The position numbers and the translations under genes are program-made. The notes below the pieces were generated by a model. The model saw only the letters and a program-made list of their open reading frames with translations. It had not been told where the DNA came from and searched no databases. A DNA stretch of 64,000 nt from an uncultured Bacteroidales bacterium (GTDB taxonomy: Bacteria > Bacteroidota > Bacteroidia > Bacteroidales > FEN-979), in contig CAIRDP010000010.1 in the NCBI GenBank assembly GCA_903877385.1, positions 62,001 to 126,000 on the forward strand. The letters run 5' to 3'. Position 1 is the stretch's first letter; every line of letters begins with the position of its first letter. Of this stretch, positions 17,302 to 25,235 are shown piece after piece.

Positions 17302-17436
17302 TACGATTAGAAATTAAGAAATAAAACGGCGCTACATTTTCACAGTGAGAATATCTCGTAGTACGCATGCATATTGGAAAAACCAGTCTAATTGACCAGT
17401 CTCTGCCGATCCAAATTTACCACATTATCTTCTTAA
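17302..17436. other. Non-coding AT-rich segment at the start of a decayed region
   Basis: From here to about 18056 there is no intact gene. This part shows nothing recognisable. The remainder holds two short remnants (17440-17616 and 17937-18017) and, between them at about 17700-17880 on the minus strand, an open stretch of about 50 codons containing DDPEITPYTGALDESKLL that I cannot place. The whole looks like degraded coding DNA. Confidence 0.45.
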
Positions 17437-17439
17437 CAT

Positions 17440-17616
17440 TCAACAATTGGAGAGTGTCAGGTAATTCTGGCAAAGGCTGGTCAAAGCCGGCGTTTCTTGC
17501 AAAAACAGCATGGCGTTCCAGCAATGGGAATCAGCCTCAGTGAATGCGCCATCTTTGTGCTTCTTGGGGAGACCAAGAAGTGTTGATAATTTTTGGGAGC
17601 AGTAAATTGTTGCCAT
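17440..17616 (-). pseudogene. Possible truncated DUF6933-like remnant
   Basis: A 58-codon frame starting with ATG at 17616. The N-terminus MATIYCSQKLSTLLGL and the later CWNAMLFLQ resemble the start and middle of DUF6933 proteins, which open with a (T/S)QKL segment and have a WNAHLF-like motif. After WNAMLFLQ the similarity stops and the frame ends within 20 codons; another frame remains open there, suggesting a frameshift. DUF6933 proteins have no established function. The family call is from memory and should be treated as tentative; the reading may be chance. Confidence 0.35.
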
Positions 17617-17936
17617 GGAATAAACCTTGAAAAAGTTAAAATCAATCCCCTGTCGGTTTTATATTGGCAGTCTCAACCATCAACATAACTATCTTTAGAG
17701 GTGCTCTTGGTCGATGCATCAATTACACGCTGGTGTCATGCTGAAGGCGTGTTATGCCCAATGTTATAAATTTTGATAAATGGCAAGTAGTTTGTGCCTG
17801 CCAGTATCTCAATATAGGCTCTACTATTAACAACTTGCTTTCATCCAATGCTCCAGTATAAGGAGTAATTTCAGGATCATCCTAATTTGTTCTTATAAAG
17901 CAGTTAACAATACTTATAGATAAAGTTTTCCAAAAC

Positions 17937-18017
17937 TCACTTTTGCACCTCCTCCAATATTTTTTCTCCTGTTAATTTCACGATATAAACTCCACTTAAG
18001 AATATAGCCTGGGCTTC
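17937..18017 (-). pseudogene. Remnant of a T9SS type A C-terminal sorting domain
   Basis: On the minus strand the sequence reads LSGVYIVKLTGEKILEEVQK followed by a stop. The GVYIVKLTGEKI pattern and the lysine close to the end match the final strand pair of T9SS type A sorting domains, as in the intact genes at 10924, 38472 and 48439. Immediately upstream the frame is interrupted by stops, so only the last 25 or so codons of a former secreted protein remain. Confidence 0.45.
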
Positions 18018-18056
18018 GGATTATCTATGTGTTTTACACTACTTGTACCCATCAAT

Positions 18057-18093
18057 AAAAAAAGACAGCCAATACATTGATTAACTGTCTTTT
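18057..18093 (-). terminator. Rho-independent terminator of tRNA-Gln
   Basis: On the minus strand AAAAGACAG pairs with CTGTCTTTT around a 16-nt loop and runs into a seven-base U tract (18057-18063 on the plus strand as A). It lies about 15 bp beyond the tRNA 3' end. Confidence 0.75.
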
Positions 18094-18107
18094 GTAGTTT
18101 GTGTTTG

Positions 18108-18178
18108 TTGTCCCGCCAGGATTCGAACCTAGACCAAGAGAACCAAAATCTCTAGTGCTGCCATTACACCACGGGACA
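18108..18178 (-). tRNA. trnQ: tRNA-Gln (anticodon TTG)
   Basis: A 71-nt cloverleaf on the minus strand. The acceptor TGTCCCG pairs perfectly with CGGGACA, followed by discriminator A; CCA is not encoded. The D arm contains TAATGGC. The anticodon stem AGAGA/TCTCT encloses loop TTTTGGT, placing TTG at positions 34-36. The T arm is CTAGG-TTCGAAT-CCTGG. An open frame overlapping this position on each strand is a by-product of the tRNA. The AT-rich, decayed segment begins right at its 3' side. Confidence 0.96.
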
Positions 18179-18196
18179 GAGGAATACCGGACACTG

Positions 18197-18216
18197 AACA
18201 TTGAAACCTCAATGTT
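18197..18216. repeat. Perfect 8-bp inverted repeat in the tRNA-Gln leader
   Basis: AACATTGA and TCAATGTT are separated by four bases, between the tRNA-Gln 5' end and its likely promoter. It could be an operator or a leader hairpin; no function is known. Confidence 0.4.
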
Positions 18217-18242
18217 AAATGCCCGGCGTTCAAAGGCGGCTG

Positions 18243-18250
18243 CAAAAGTA
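18243..18250 (-). promoter_or_regulatory. -7 promoter element for tRNA-Gln (TACTTTTG)
   Basis: On the minus strand TACTTTTG fits TAnnTTTG about 65 bp before the mature tRNA 5' end. It is divergent from the element at 18280. Confidence 0.45.
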
Positions 18251-18279
18251 GCATATTTTTCGCATAAGCGCAATTTTTG

Positions 18280-18287
18280 TACCTTCG
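18280..18287 (+). promoter_or_regulatory. Possible -7 promoter element for the DUF2723 gene (TACCTTCG)
   Basis: TACCTTCG differs from TAnnTTTG at one base and lies 22 bp before the ATG at 18309. Confidence 0.35.
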
Positions 18288-18308
18288 CTGACTGTTCAAG
18301 GCCTATCA

Positions 18309-21300
18309 ATGAATAATTACCAGAGACTTAACACCATCATCGGCTGGCTTACTTTTGCCTTGTCGGCCGTGGTGTTTTTACTCACCATCGAACCTACCGC
18401 CAGCTGGTGGGATCCTGGTGAATTTATTTCGACTACCTATAAACTCCAGATCGGCCATCCTCCCGGGGCGCCTACCATGCAGCTCATCGGCAGGGTGTTT
18501 TCGTTGTTCGCTTTCGGGAACACTGCGAAGGTTGCCATGATGATCAATGCCATGAGCGCCATCTGCAGCGCACTTGCCGTACTGTTCCTCTTCTGGGTCA
18601 TTACCATGTTTGCCCGTAAAATAGTTGCCCCCGACGGCGAAATGACCAGGAGCCGCATGTGGACCATCTTCGCTGCCGGGTTCATTGGCGCAATGACTTT
18701 CGCCTTTACCGATTCCTTCTGGTTCTCGGCTGTGGAAGGCGAAGTGTATGCCATGTCGGCCATGTTCACTTCCCTGGTTTTCCGGGCCATCATGAAATGG
18801 GAATCGGTTGCCGATGAGAAACATTCCTCCCGCTGGCTTATCTTCATCGCCCTGATGATAGGTTTTGCCATAGGAGTCCACCTGCTGAACCTTCTTACCA
18901 TACCCGCCATCGGGTTTGTCATCTATTTCAGGAAATTCAAACCCAGCCGCAAGGGAATGCTGCTTACGCTTCTGATATCAATACTGGTGCTGGCTTTCAT
19001 CATGTACTTTGTCATTCCCTGGATACCAAACCTTGCCGGCAAATTCGAGATATTGTTCGTGAATTCGTTTCACCTGCCCTTCCAGAGCGGGACCGTCTTC
19101 TATTTCGCCCTGCTTGTCGGCCTTATTGTATGGGGACTTTGGTATACCCACAGGACCAAACGCCCGATGCTCAATTCCATAATCCTTGCTTTTGCCTTCC
19201 TGCTGATGGGGTACTCGACTTTTCTTGTGCTTGTGATCCGTGCAAATGCCGATACCCCCATCAATGAAAATGACCCCAAAGACATAGTCGGGCTGGTTTC
19301 ATACCTGAACCGTGAACAATACGGTACCTGGCCCATTTTCTACGGCCAGTATTATAATGCCCCTGTTGTTGGTTATGAGGATGGCAGCCCGGTTTATGCC
19401 CATGATTCTGCAACCCGAAGGTATGTTGTCGTGGACGACCGTAAAGGAACAATCCCGGTTTATGATTCCAGGTTCATGACGATCTTCCCCAGGATATGGA
19501 GCAGGGAGGGTGACCGACAGGGGACCCTTGACTTTTATAAGAAATGGGGAGGCGAGGGCGTTCCCATTACAATCACCGATGAGGACGGTAAAACCCAGGT
19601 CGTCAACAAACCAACCTTCGCCGAAAACCTTAAATATTTCCTTACTTACCAGGTTGGCTGGATGTACCTGAGGTATTTTCTCTGGAATTACTCGGGAAGG
19701 CAGAATGATGTGCAGGGCTTCGGGGGAATTGAAAACGGGAACTGGATAACCGGCATACCGTTTATCGACAAGCTGCGGCTTGGCCACGACCAGCTGAACC
19801 TGCCCGACAATAAGAAGAACTGGGGAACAAACAGGTATTATATGCTGCCGCTGATCCTTGGGCTCATCGGCTTTTTCTTCCAGGCAAAAAAGGAATCCCG
19901 CGGAACCATTGTCATTACCATGCTTTTTATCATGACAGGCCTGGCCATAGTGGTCTATCTTAACCAGAAACCTTTCGAGCCCCGCGAAAGGGACTATTCG
20001 TACTGCGGTTCAACCTATGCATTTGCAATCTGGATCGGGCTCGGGGTGGTTTACCTTGTGAACCTTGCAAAAAAATACCTGAAAAGAGAGTACCTGCCGC
20101 TTATCCTCGTGTTTGCCTTCTGCCTGCTGCTTGTCCCTGCCAACATGGCCAAAGAGAACTGGGACGACCATGACCGCAGCGGGAAATTCTCCTGCCGCGA
20201 TTTTGCGGCAAATTACCTGAACTCCTGCGATAAACAGGCCATATTGATAACCAATGGCGACAATGACACTTTCCCCTTATGGTACGACCAGGAAGTTGAA
20301 GGGATAAGAACCGATGTGAGGGTGGTTAATTTTATGCTCGCCTCCGGCGGATGGTATATCGACCAGCTCTATCAGAAGATGTACGATTCGAACCCCCTTC
20401 CTTTCACCCTGAAGCGGAGCATGTACGGTACCGGGAAGAATGAGATCATCCCTTTCTATGACATAGGAGTAAAGGGATACACCAATCTGAAAGACATCAT
20501 TGATTTCATTAACAGCGATGACCCCGAGACTTTCCTGACCCTTCAGAACGGCGAGAAGATCAAGTACATCCCTACCAGGAATGTAAAACTTGCGGTGGAT
20601 AAGGATGCCTGTATTAAAAACGGGATTGTACCCCTGCATCTGAAAGATAAGATGGTGGATACCATTTACTGGACCATACGCGGGAACCAGTTGTACAAGA
20701 ATGATATCATGCTGCTCGACTTCGTAGCCTCGAATAACTGGACGAGGCCTCTTTATTTCGCATCTCCCGGCAGCGTAAACCATGTATTCAACCTCGAGAA
20801 ATTCTGCAGCGTCACCGGATGGGTCTATAAATTCATGCCTGTCCCCGCCGACTCGGTCGACTATATCAAAGGCATGGGCGGAGTTGACGCACTTACCTCC
20901 TATGATATCCTGATGAACAGGTGCAAGTGGGGGAACCTGAGCGATCCCCATGTTTATATCGACCCCGAAAGCCTGAACAATTCGGTGCGCCCGAAGACCA
21001 ATGTCATGAGGGTAGCCCAGTCGCTGGTGAGCACGGGTAAAAAGAAAGAGGCGGTAAGGCTGCTTAATTCCTATCTCAACAATTTCCCCGATGCCAAGAT
21101 CACCTACGATATGTATATGCTGCCGTATGCCGATGTGTACTTTAAAGCAGGGGATACGGCTAAAGCCATTTTCCTGATGAGGAGGGTGGCCCAGGTATTT
21201 GCACAGAACCTCGATTATTATATGTCGTACGATCCGGCTTACCGTCAGTATTTCCAGAACGATGTCAACACGAATATGGGCATGCTGCGCAGGATCTCTG

Positions 21301-21383
21301 TGATGGCAACCGAAAACAAGCAGGCAAAGCTGGCGGCGGAGATGGATTCCCTGTTTAAAAAACGACTTAAATCAAACCAATGA
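18309..21383 (+). CDS. DUF2723-family membrane protein (PMT-like glycosyltransferase)
   Basis: A 1024-residue polytopic protein. The N-terminal part (about residues 8-190) is the DUF2723 domain, with the acidic pair Asp35/Glu38 in ASWWDPGEFIS in the first extracytoplasmic loop, as in GT-C glycosyltransferases, and IGHPPGAPTMQLIGR after it. Around ten to twelve hydrophobic segments span residues 10-620. The C-terminal 400 residues are soluble and presumably periplasmic, ending in TPR-like helices (VAQSLVSTGKKKEAVRLLNS). DUF2723 proteins are thought to move sugars from polyprenyl carriers onto proteins or glycans; acceptor and sugar are unknown here. Its TGA overlaps the lgt ATG (ATGA at 21380-21383), so both envelope enzymes are coupled. 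Confidence 0.85.
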   Translation: MNNYQRLNTIIGWLTFALSAVVFLLTIEPTASWWDPGEFISTTYKLQIGHPPGAPTMQLIGRVFSLFAFGNTAKVAMMINAMSAICSALAVLFLFWVITMFARKIVAPDGEMTRSRMWTIFAAGFIGAMTFAFTDSFWFSAVEGEVYAMSAMFTSLVFRAIMKWESVADEKHSSRWLIFIALMIGFAIGVHLLNLLTIPAIGFVIYFRKFKPSRKGMLLTLLISILVLAFIMYFVIPWIPNLAGKFEILFVNSFHLPFQSGTVFYFALLVGLIVWGLWYTHRTKRPMLNSIILAFAFLLMGYSTFLVLVIRANADTPINENDPKDIVGLVSYLNREQYGTWPIFYGQYYNAPVVGYEDGSPVYAHDSATRRYVVVDDRKGTIPVYDSRFMTIFPRIWSREGDRQGTLDFYKKWGGEGVPITITDEDGKTQVVNKPTFAENLKYFLTYQVGWMYLRYFLWNYSGRQNDVQGFGGIENGNWITGIPFIDKLRLGHDQLNLPDNKKNWGTNRYYMLPLILGLIGFFFQAKKESRGTIVITMLFIMTGLAIVVYLNQKPFEPRERDYSYCGSTYAFAIWIGLGVVYLVNLAKKYLKREYLPLILVFAFCLLLVPANMAKENWDDHDRSGKFSCRDFAANYLNSCDKQAILITNGDNDTFPLWYDQEVEGIRTDVRVVNFMLASGGWYIDQLYQKMYDSNPLPFTLKRSMYGTGKNEIIPFYDIGVKGYTNLKDIIDFINSDDPETFLTLQNGEKIKYIPTRNVKLAVDKDACIKNGIVPLHLKDKMVDTIYWTIRGNQLYKNDIMLLDFVASNNWTRPLYFASPGSVNHVFNLEKFCSVTGWVYKFMPVPADSVDYIKGMGGVDALTSYDILMNRCKWGNLSDPHVYIDPESLNNSVRPKTNVMRVAQSLVSTGKKKEAVRLLNSYLNNFPDAKITYDMYMLPYADVYFKAGDTAKAIFLMRRVAQVFAQNLDYYMSYDPAYRQYFQNDVNTNMGMLRRISVMATENKQAKLAAEMDSLFKKRLKSNQ

Positions 21384-22186
21384 CCTCCATACTCACATTC
21401 ATTCACTGGAACCCGAACCCCGAGCTTTTCCATTTTGGAAGCCTGGCGATCCGCTGGTACGGACTCCTTTTCGCTTCTTCTTTTTTCTTCGGCTACCTGA
21501 TCATGATACAGTTCTTCAAAAAAGAAGGCATCGAAGTAACCAAACTGGATACCCTTACAACGTATATGGTTATAGGGACAGTAGTCGGCGCAAGGCTGGG
21601 ACACTGCCTTTTTTATGAACCGGGGTATTACCTGACCCACCCCGTAAAGATACTTGAAGTGTGGGAAGGCGGCCTGGCCAGCCACGGTGCGGCAATCGGT
21701 ATTATCCTTTCGATCTGGATTTTCGGCATGAGGAATAAACTGACCTTTTTATGGGTCATCGACAGGATTGTGATCGTTGTTGCCTTGTCGGGATTGTTCA
21801 TAAGGACAGGGAACCTGATGAACTCCGAAATATTCGGGCATGTCACCAGCCTCCCCTGGGGCTTTTATTTCCTGAGAGCTTCAAATCCGGCCGAAGCCCT
21901 GGATCCAAGGCATCCAACCCAGATCTATGAAGGGCTTTGTTATTTTATCATTTTTATATCGCTCTGGAGGCTGTATTATGTTAAAAAAGGGAAACCCGAA
22001 CCAGGACTGCTGTTCGGGCTGTTCCTCATCTTTGTTTTCGGAGTAAGGTTTTTCGTTGAATTCCTGAAAGAGCCCCAGGTGGGATTTGAACAGGGTATGC
22101 CGCTGAACATGGGGCAGCTTCTGAGTATTCCGTTTGTGCTTCTCGGGATATACCTGGTTTACCGCTCCCGAAAACTTCCCGCCTGA
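21380..22186 (+). CDS. lgt: Prolipoprotein diacylglyceryl transferase Lgt
   Basis: A 268-residue integral membrane enzyme that transfers diacylglycerol from phosphatidylglycerol to the lipobox cysteine of prelipoproteins, the first step of lipoprotein maturation. Family marks include AIRWYGLLFA near the N-terminus, GARLGHCLFYEP, the signature HGAAIGI region (EGGLASHGAAIGI), RTGNLMNSEIFG and HPTQIYEGLCYF near the C-terminal half. Seven transmembrane segments fit the usual topology and length. It starts inside the DUF2723 stop codon (ATGA overlap). Several lipoproteins in this window (6875, 54775, 61495) would be its substrates. The 3' end overlaps the convergent glycosyltransferase gene by 28 bp. 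Confidence 0.96.
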   Translation: MTSILTFIHWNPNPELFHFGSLAIRWYGLLFASSFFFGYLIMIQFFKKEGIEVTKLDTLTTYMVIGTVVGARLGHCLFYEPGYYLTHPVKILEVWEGGLASHGAAIGIILSIWIFGMRNKLTFLWVIDRIVIVVALSGLFIRTGNLMNSEIFGHVTSLPWGFYFLRASNPAEALDPRHPTQIYEGLCYFIIFISLWRLYYVKKGKPEPGLLFGLFLIFVFGVRFFVEFLKEPQVGFEQGMPLNMGQLLSIPFVLLGIYLVYRSRKLPA

Positions 22187-23274
22187 ACCTTCAGCCTGCT
22201 TATTCTTTGTTTTAAAAGTCTCAGATCATTCTGGAGGCTTATCCCCGTGTACCCTTTAATGTTTTCCATTGCCTCCTTCAGGCGGAAGTCCTGCTGTGCT
22301 GTTGAATAATAGATGTTCATTTCCGAAAGTCGTTTGGCAAGATATTCCTGTTCGGTTTGCCCGGGAGTTGGGATGAGGATTGCCGGCTTACCCGTGGCCG
22401 ACAGGTCCATAAGGGTGGAATACCCGCTCCTGCAGATCACATAACCGGAATTTTCAATATAGTGTTTCATCAGTATTGATGGCAGGTGTGGGAAAAGGCT
22501 GATTCGCCCTTCAATAACTTTGGTTTCCTTTGATTCGTTTTTGCCTCCCGCTATGATGGCGCTGAATGAGGTTTCCTTTAACTGCCCGATGATGAGGGAT
22601 TCGAGTATGGTCCTCTGGGGTTCCGGGCCTGAGAGAATTACAAAGATCCCGGCAGGAGGGCAGGGGAGTTGGGGCAGGATTCCGTTGAGCCCCGAAAAAC
22701 GAGTGAGCGGGCCTATAAAATGACAGTTGCCGGGCAGTTTTATGCAATGGGAAAGACGGCCGCTCAGCCCGCCTTCGTCTTCCAGGTCGGGTACCCAGCA
22801 TTCATGATATCTTTGGATGAATGAGTAATTGATCTTCCTGAGCACTGTTGAAAGCCCGCACATCCACTTAGGGAGCTGTATATTCAGCTGATGGGTCATG
22901 AAAACCGATTTCACCCCTTTGTTCCAGCATCCGTAACGGTTGTCGGAAATCACAAGGCTGGCCCCTGTTTCGCTGATCAGTTTTTTAAGGAACTGATGTT
23001 CCTGCCTGAAACCAATAAGAAAGCGGGGGATTTTTACTGCCATCGCTAAAACCATCCCCGGGCCGGATGGATACCGGACCTGGGTCCCGGGAAACCTTAC
23101 AAGCTCCAATTCGGGGTATTCGCTTTGGTAAAATTCATAAGGTCTTCCGTCGGCGGCAACAATAACTTTCCAGCCCTGTTCTTTCAGGGCCCCGATCACA
23201 GGGACGCAGCGTGTAGCGTGGCCTATCCCCCAGTCGAGCGGGCATACAAGGGCGATGGGATCGGAGGTCTGCAA
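22159..23274 (-). CDS. GT-B fold glycosyltransferase (MurG/UGT-like)
   Basis: A 371-residue protein with two Rossmann-like halves. The N-terminal half opens with IALVCPLDWGIGHATRCVPV, a glycine-rich loop typical of MurG and UDP-glycosyltransferases. The C-terminal half carries ILSGPEPQR, then the nucleotide-sugar region VICRSGYSTLMDLSATGKPAILIPTPGQTEQ in its usual RSGYST...P.PGQ.EQ..LA pattern. It should transfer a sugar from a nucleotide donor to an unknown acceptor on the cytosolic face. The start is a TTG at 23274: the preceding codon is a stop and the glycine loop follows within ten residues, so no other start is possible without losing it. It is convergent with lgt. Confidence 0.8.
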   Translation of the reverse strand: MQTSDPIALVCPLDWGIGHATRCVPVIGALKEQGWKVIVAADGRPYEFYQSEYPELELVRFPGTQVRYPSGPGMVLAMAVKIPRFLIGFRQEHQFLKKLISETGASLVISDNRYGCWNKGVKSVFMTHQLNIQLPKWMCGLSTVLRKINYSFIQRYHECWVPDLEDEGGLSGRLSHCIKLPGNCHFIGPLTRFSGLNGILPQLPCPPAGIFVILSGPEPQRTILESLIIGQLKETSFSAIIAGGKNESKETKVIEGRISLFPHLPSILMKHYIENSGYVICRSGYSTLMDLSATGKPAILIPTPGQTEQEYLAKRLSEMNIYYSTAQQDFRLKEAMENIKGYTGISLQNDLRLLKQRISRLKVQAGSFRER

Positions 23275-23340
23275 TCAAAAAGTTTTAAACAAATATATCA
23301 CTTTCAGGATCATGGCGGATAAAGATAAGGTAAAAAACAG

Positions 23341-24459
23341 ATGGATCAAAATTCATTAAAATACACCCTTGCCTTGTCGCAGGTCCCTGGCGTAGGAAGT
23401 GTTACCGGTAAAAAGCTGATCAGGCAGTTTCAAACCGCCGAAAATGTGTTTGCCCACTGGCAGGACCTTGAGGGCAATAACCTTGCACTCTCAACTGCCA
23501 TAAGGCAGGGATATAAGGACAGGGAGCTCTGGAGAAGGACCGAGGCCGAGATGAAGTTCATCGAGAAGTACAGGCTGAAGGTGCTTTATTTCCAGGATGA
23601 GGATTATCCCCGCCGCCTCACCGACTGTTACGATTCCCCTGTATATCTCTTTTATAAAGGGACTGCGGATCTCGATGCCGAAAAGGTCGTCGGGGTGGTG
23701 GGTACAAGGAGCGCTACGGATTATGGCCGTAAGGTAACCAGGGACCTGGTTGAAGGGCTGAAGTTTGAAAACCCTCTGATCGTAAGCGGGCTTGCATACG
23801 GCATCGACAGCCAGGCGCATAGGGCTGCCCTTGATTATGGTATGAATACGGTAGGTGTTTTAGGCCACGGACTTGACCGTATTTATCCTGATAACAATAA
23901 AGCCATTGCCGAAAAAATGCTGGGGCAGGGCGGGCTGATCACTGAATTTTTCAGCGGCACGAAACCCGACAGGGAAAACTTTCCCATGAGGAACAGGATC
24001 ATCGCCGGGCTTTGCGATGCCATTGTTGTGATTGAAGCGGCAGAGGAGGGGGGAGCCCTCATCACTGCCGACCTGGCGCATTCGTATGACCGTGAGGTGT
24101 TTGCAGTGCCGGGGAGGACCAGTGACAGGTATTCGGGAGGATGCAACCTGCTGTTGAAGCTGAAAAAAGCCGATGTAGTCAGAAATGCTGAGGACCTCAT
24201 CTTTGAGATGCGATGGGGTGAACCTGTATTGAAACACCCTGCAGTGCAACCGAAACTATTCATCCCCCTAACCCAGGATGAAGAGAAGGTCGTCGAAATT
24301 TTATTTGCCGAAGGTGATCTGAGTGTTGATGAAATAAGCAGGAAAAGCACCTTGCCCGTAAACCGGGTTGTTGTAGCCCTGCTTAACCTGGAACTGGAGA
24401 ATGCAGTAAGGTGTAAGCCAGGGAAACTGTATTCGCTCAGTCAAGTTCAGGTTCAGTAA
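23341..24459 (+). CDS. dprA: DNA-processing protein DprA
   Basis: A 372-residue protein of normal DprA length. An N-terminal SAM/HhH-like part (LALSQVPGVGSVTGKKLI) precedes the Rossmann-fold core (about 110-295) with VVGTRSATDYGR, VSGLAYGIDSQAHRAAL, LGHGLDRIYPDNN, FPMRNRIIAGL and EAAEEGGALITADLA. A C-terminal winged-helix part follows (about 310-365; VDEISRKSTLPVNRVVVALLNLE). DprA binds incoming single-stranded DNA and loads RecA during transformation. It overlaps the convergent PrsW-like gene by 23 bp. It is not near other competence genes in this window. Confidence 0.95.
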   Translation: MDQNSLKYTLALSQVPGVGSVTGKKLIRQFQTAENVFAHWQDLEGNNLALSTAIRQGYKDRELWRRTEAEMKFIEKYRLKVLYFQDEDYPRRLTDCYDSPVYLFYKGTADLDAEKVVGVVGTRSATDYGRKVTRDLVEGLKFENPLIVSGLAYGIDSQAHRAALDYGMNTVGVLGHGLDRIYPDNNKAIAEKMLGQGGLITEFFSGTKPDRENFPMRNRIIAGLCDAIVVIEAAEEGGALITADLAHSYDREVFAVPGRTSDRYSGGCNLLLKLKKADVVRNAEDLIFEMRWGEPVLKHPAVQPKLFIPLTQDEEKVVEILFAEGDLSVDEISRKSTLPVNRVVVALLNLELENAVRCKPGKLYSLSQVQVQ

Positions 24460-25114
24460 CTGCAGCTTTAATGCCAAGGATGAATACGATTATGGTTGAG
24501 CCGAAGGCAAACAGGCTGAGAAGCTTGAAATCCTGGGTCACCAGGGTGAAAATGAACAACCCCTGGAAAAATGTTGCCCCGAACAAGCCTGTAAGCGTGA
24601 ACATAAAATACGTTTTGATGAACTTACCCATGCCTACAAAGAAACCCATCACTACCGAAAACATGATGTTGGCCGGTACAAAAATGAAAGCATACAGGGT
24701 TACCGGGAACGAGGGCTGGGTAGGAAACCAGTTGATAAGGAACCCTGGAAGGGCAATGGCACAGAAACCCAGGGCGGTCATTATCGAAAAGGTGATGCCG
24801 TGAATCGGTTTGTCGACTGCTTTCTTGGGGATGATGTAGTAACGGTAAAGGATGAATTTACCCAGTTCGGAAGCGAAGCCCACGGTGATGAATGAATAAA
24901 AAAGCAAACGTTTAAGGCTTCTCAGGTCGTTGAGCCCGAGTAAAGTCGAAAGGATCTTAGCCGCAGCAAGGACAGCCACCCCCAAAATACCTGCCAGGAA
25001 GCTCTGGATCAATACTTTCTTGAAGGCCTTCCCGTATTTACGCCCGAAGTAGAAATACATCGCAATGGCCACAACAGGGGCAAAGGCCAGGGTGAAATAA
25101 ACAATTGGTCTCAT
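24437..25114 (-). CDS. PrsW-like membrane protein lacking most catalytic residues
   Basis: A 225-residue polytopic protein with about seven membrane segments. Its middle aligns with the PrsW protein at 3753. VGFASELGKFI matches PVVEEILKML, so Glu74 becomes Ser82 while Glu83 and Lys86 remain. VDKPIHGITFSI matches MIDGAIYGFSIG. The conserved FAEN glutamate is missing (ALGFCAIAL), the AVMHGG histidine is replaced by Asn149 (VPANIMFSV), and the last histidine position is Gln184. It therefore resembles PrsW in fold but should not be an active protease. Alternatively it is simply a distant paralogue from the same CPBP/PrsW superfamily. It is a single gene, convergent with dprA. Confidence 0.65.
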   Translation of the reverse strand: MRPIVYFTLAFAPVVAIAMYFYFGRKYGKAFKKVLIQSFLAGILGVAVLAAAKILSTLLGLNDLRSLKRLLFYSFITVGFASELGKFILYRYYIIPKKAVDKPIHGITFSIMTALGFCAIALPGFLINWFPTQPSFPVTLYAFIFVPANIMFSVVMGFFVGMGKFIKTYFMFTLTGLFGATFFQGLFIFTLVTQDFKLLSLFAFGSTIIVFILGIKAAVTEPELD

Positions 25115-25235
25115 AGCTAGAGGCTTTTAATTCGTTCAAAAATAACTAATTTTTATAATTTTACAAGAAAAATTATACGGTGCCCTATTTTCAAAACCAT
25201 TTACACTGAACAAACACTCTAATTCCCACTGATTC

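Noticed and set aside
15725-18108. Intact integrative element with attachment sites at tRNA-Gln
   Set aside because: No integrase or transposase was found, and no second copy of the tRNA 3' end was seen by eye near 15.7 kb; only a degraded AT-rich segment can be supported.
18052-18309. Open frames on both strands around 18.05-18.32 kb
   Set aside because: They cross the tRNA-Gln gene and its terminator and have no protein-like features.
20277-20951. Open frame of 224 codons on the minus strand
   Set aside because: Antisense to the C-terminal part of the DUF2723 gene; no motif, signal or neighbour supports it.
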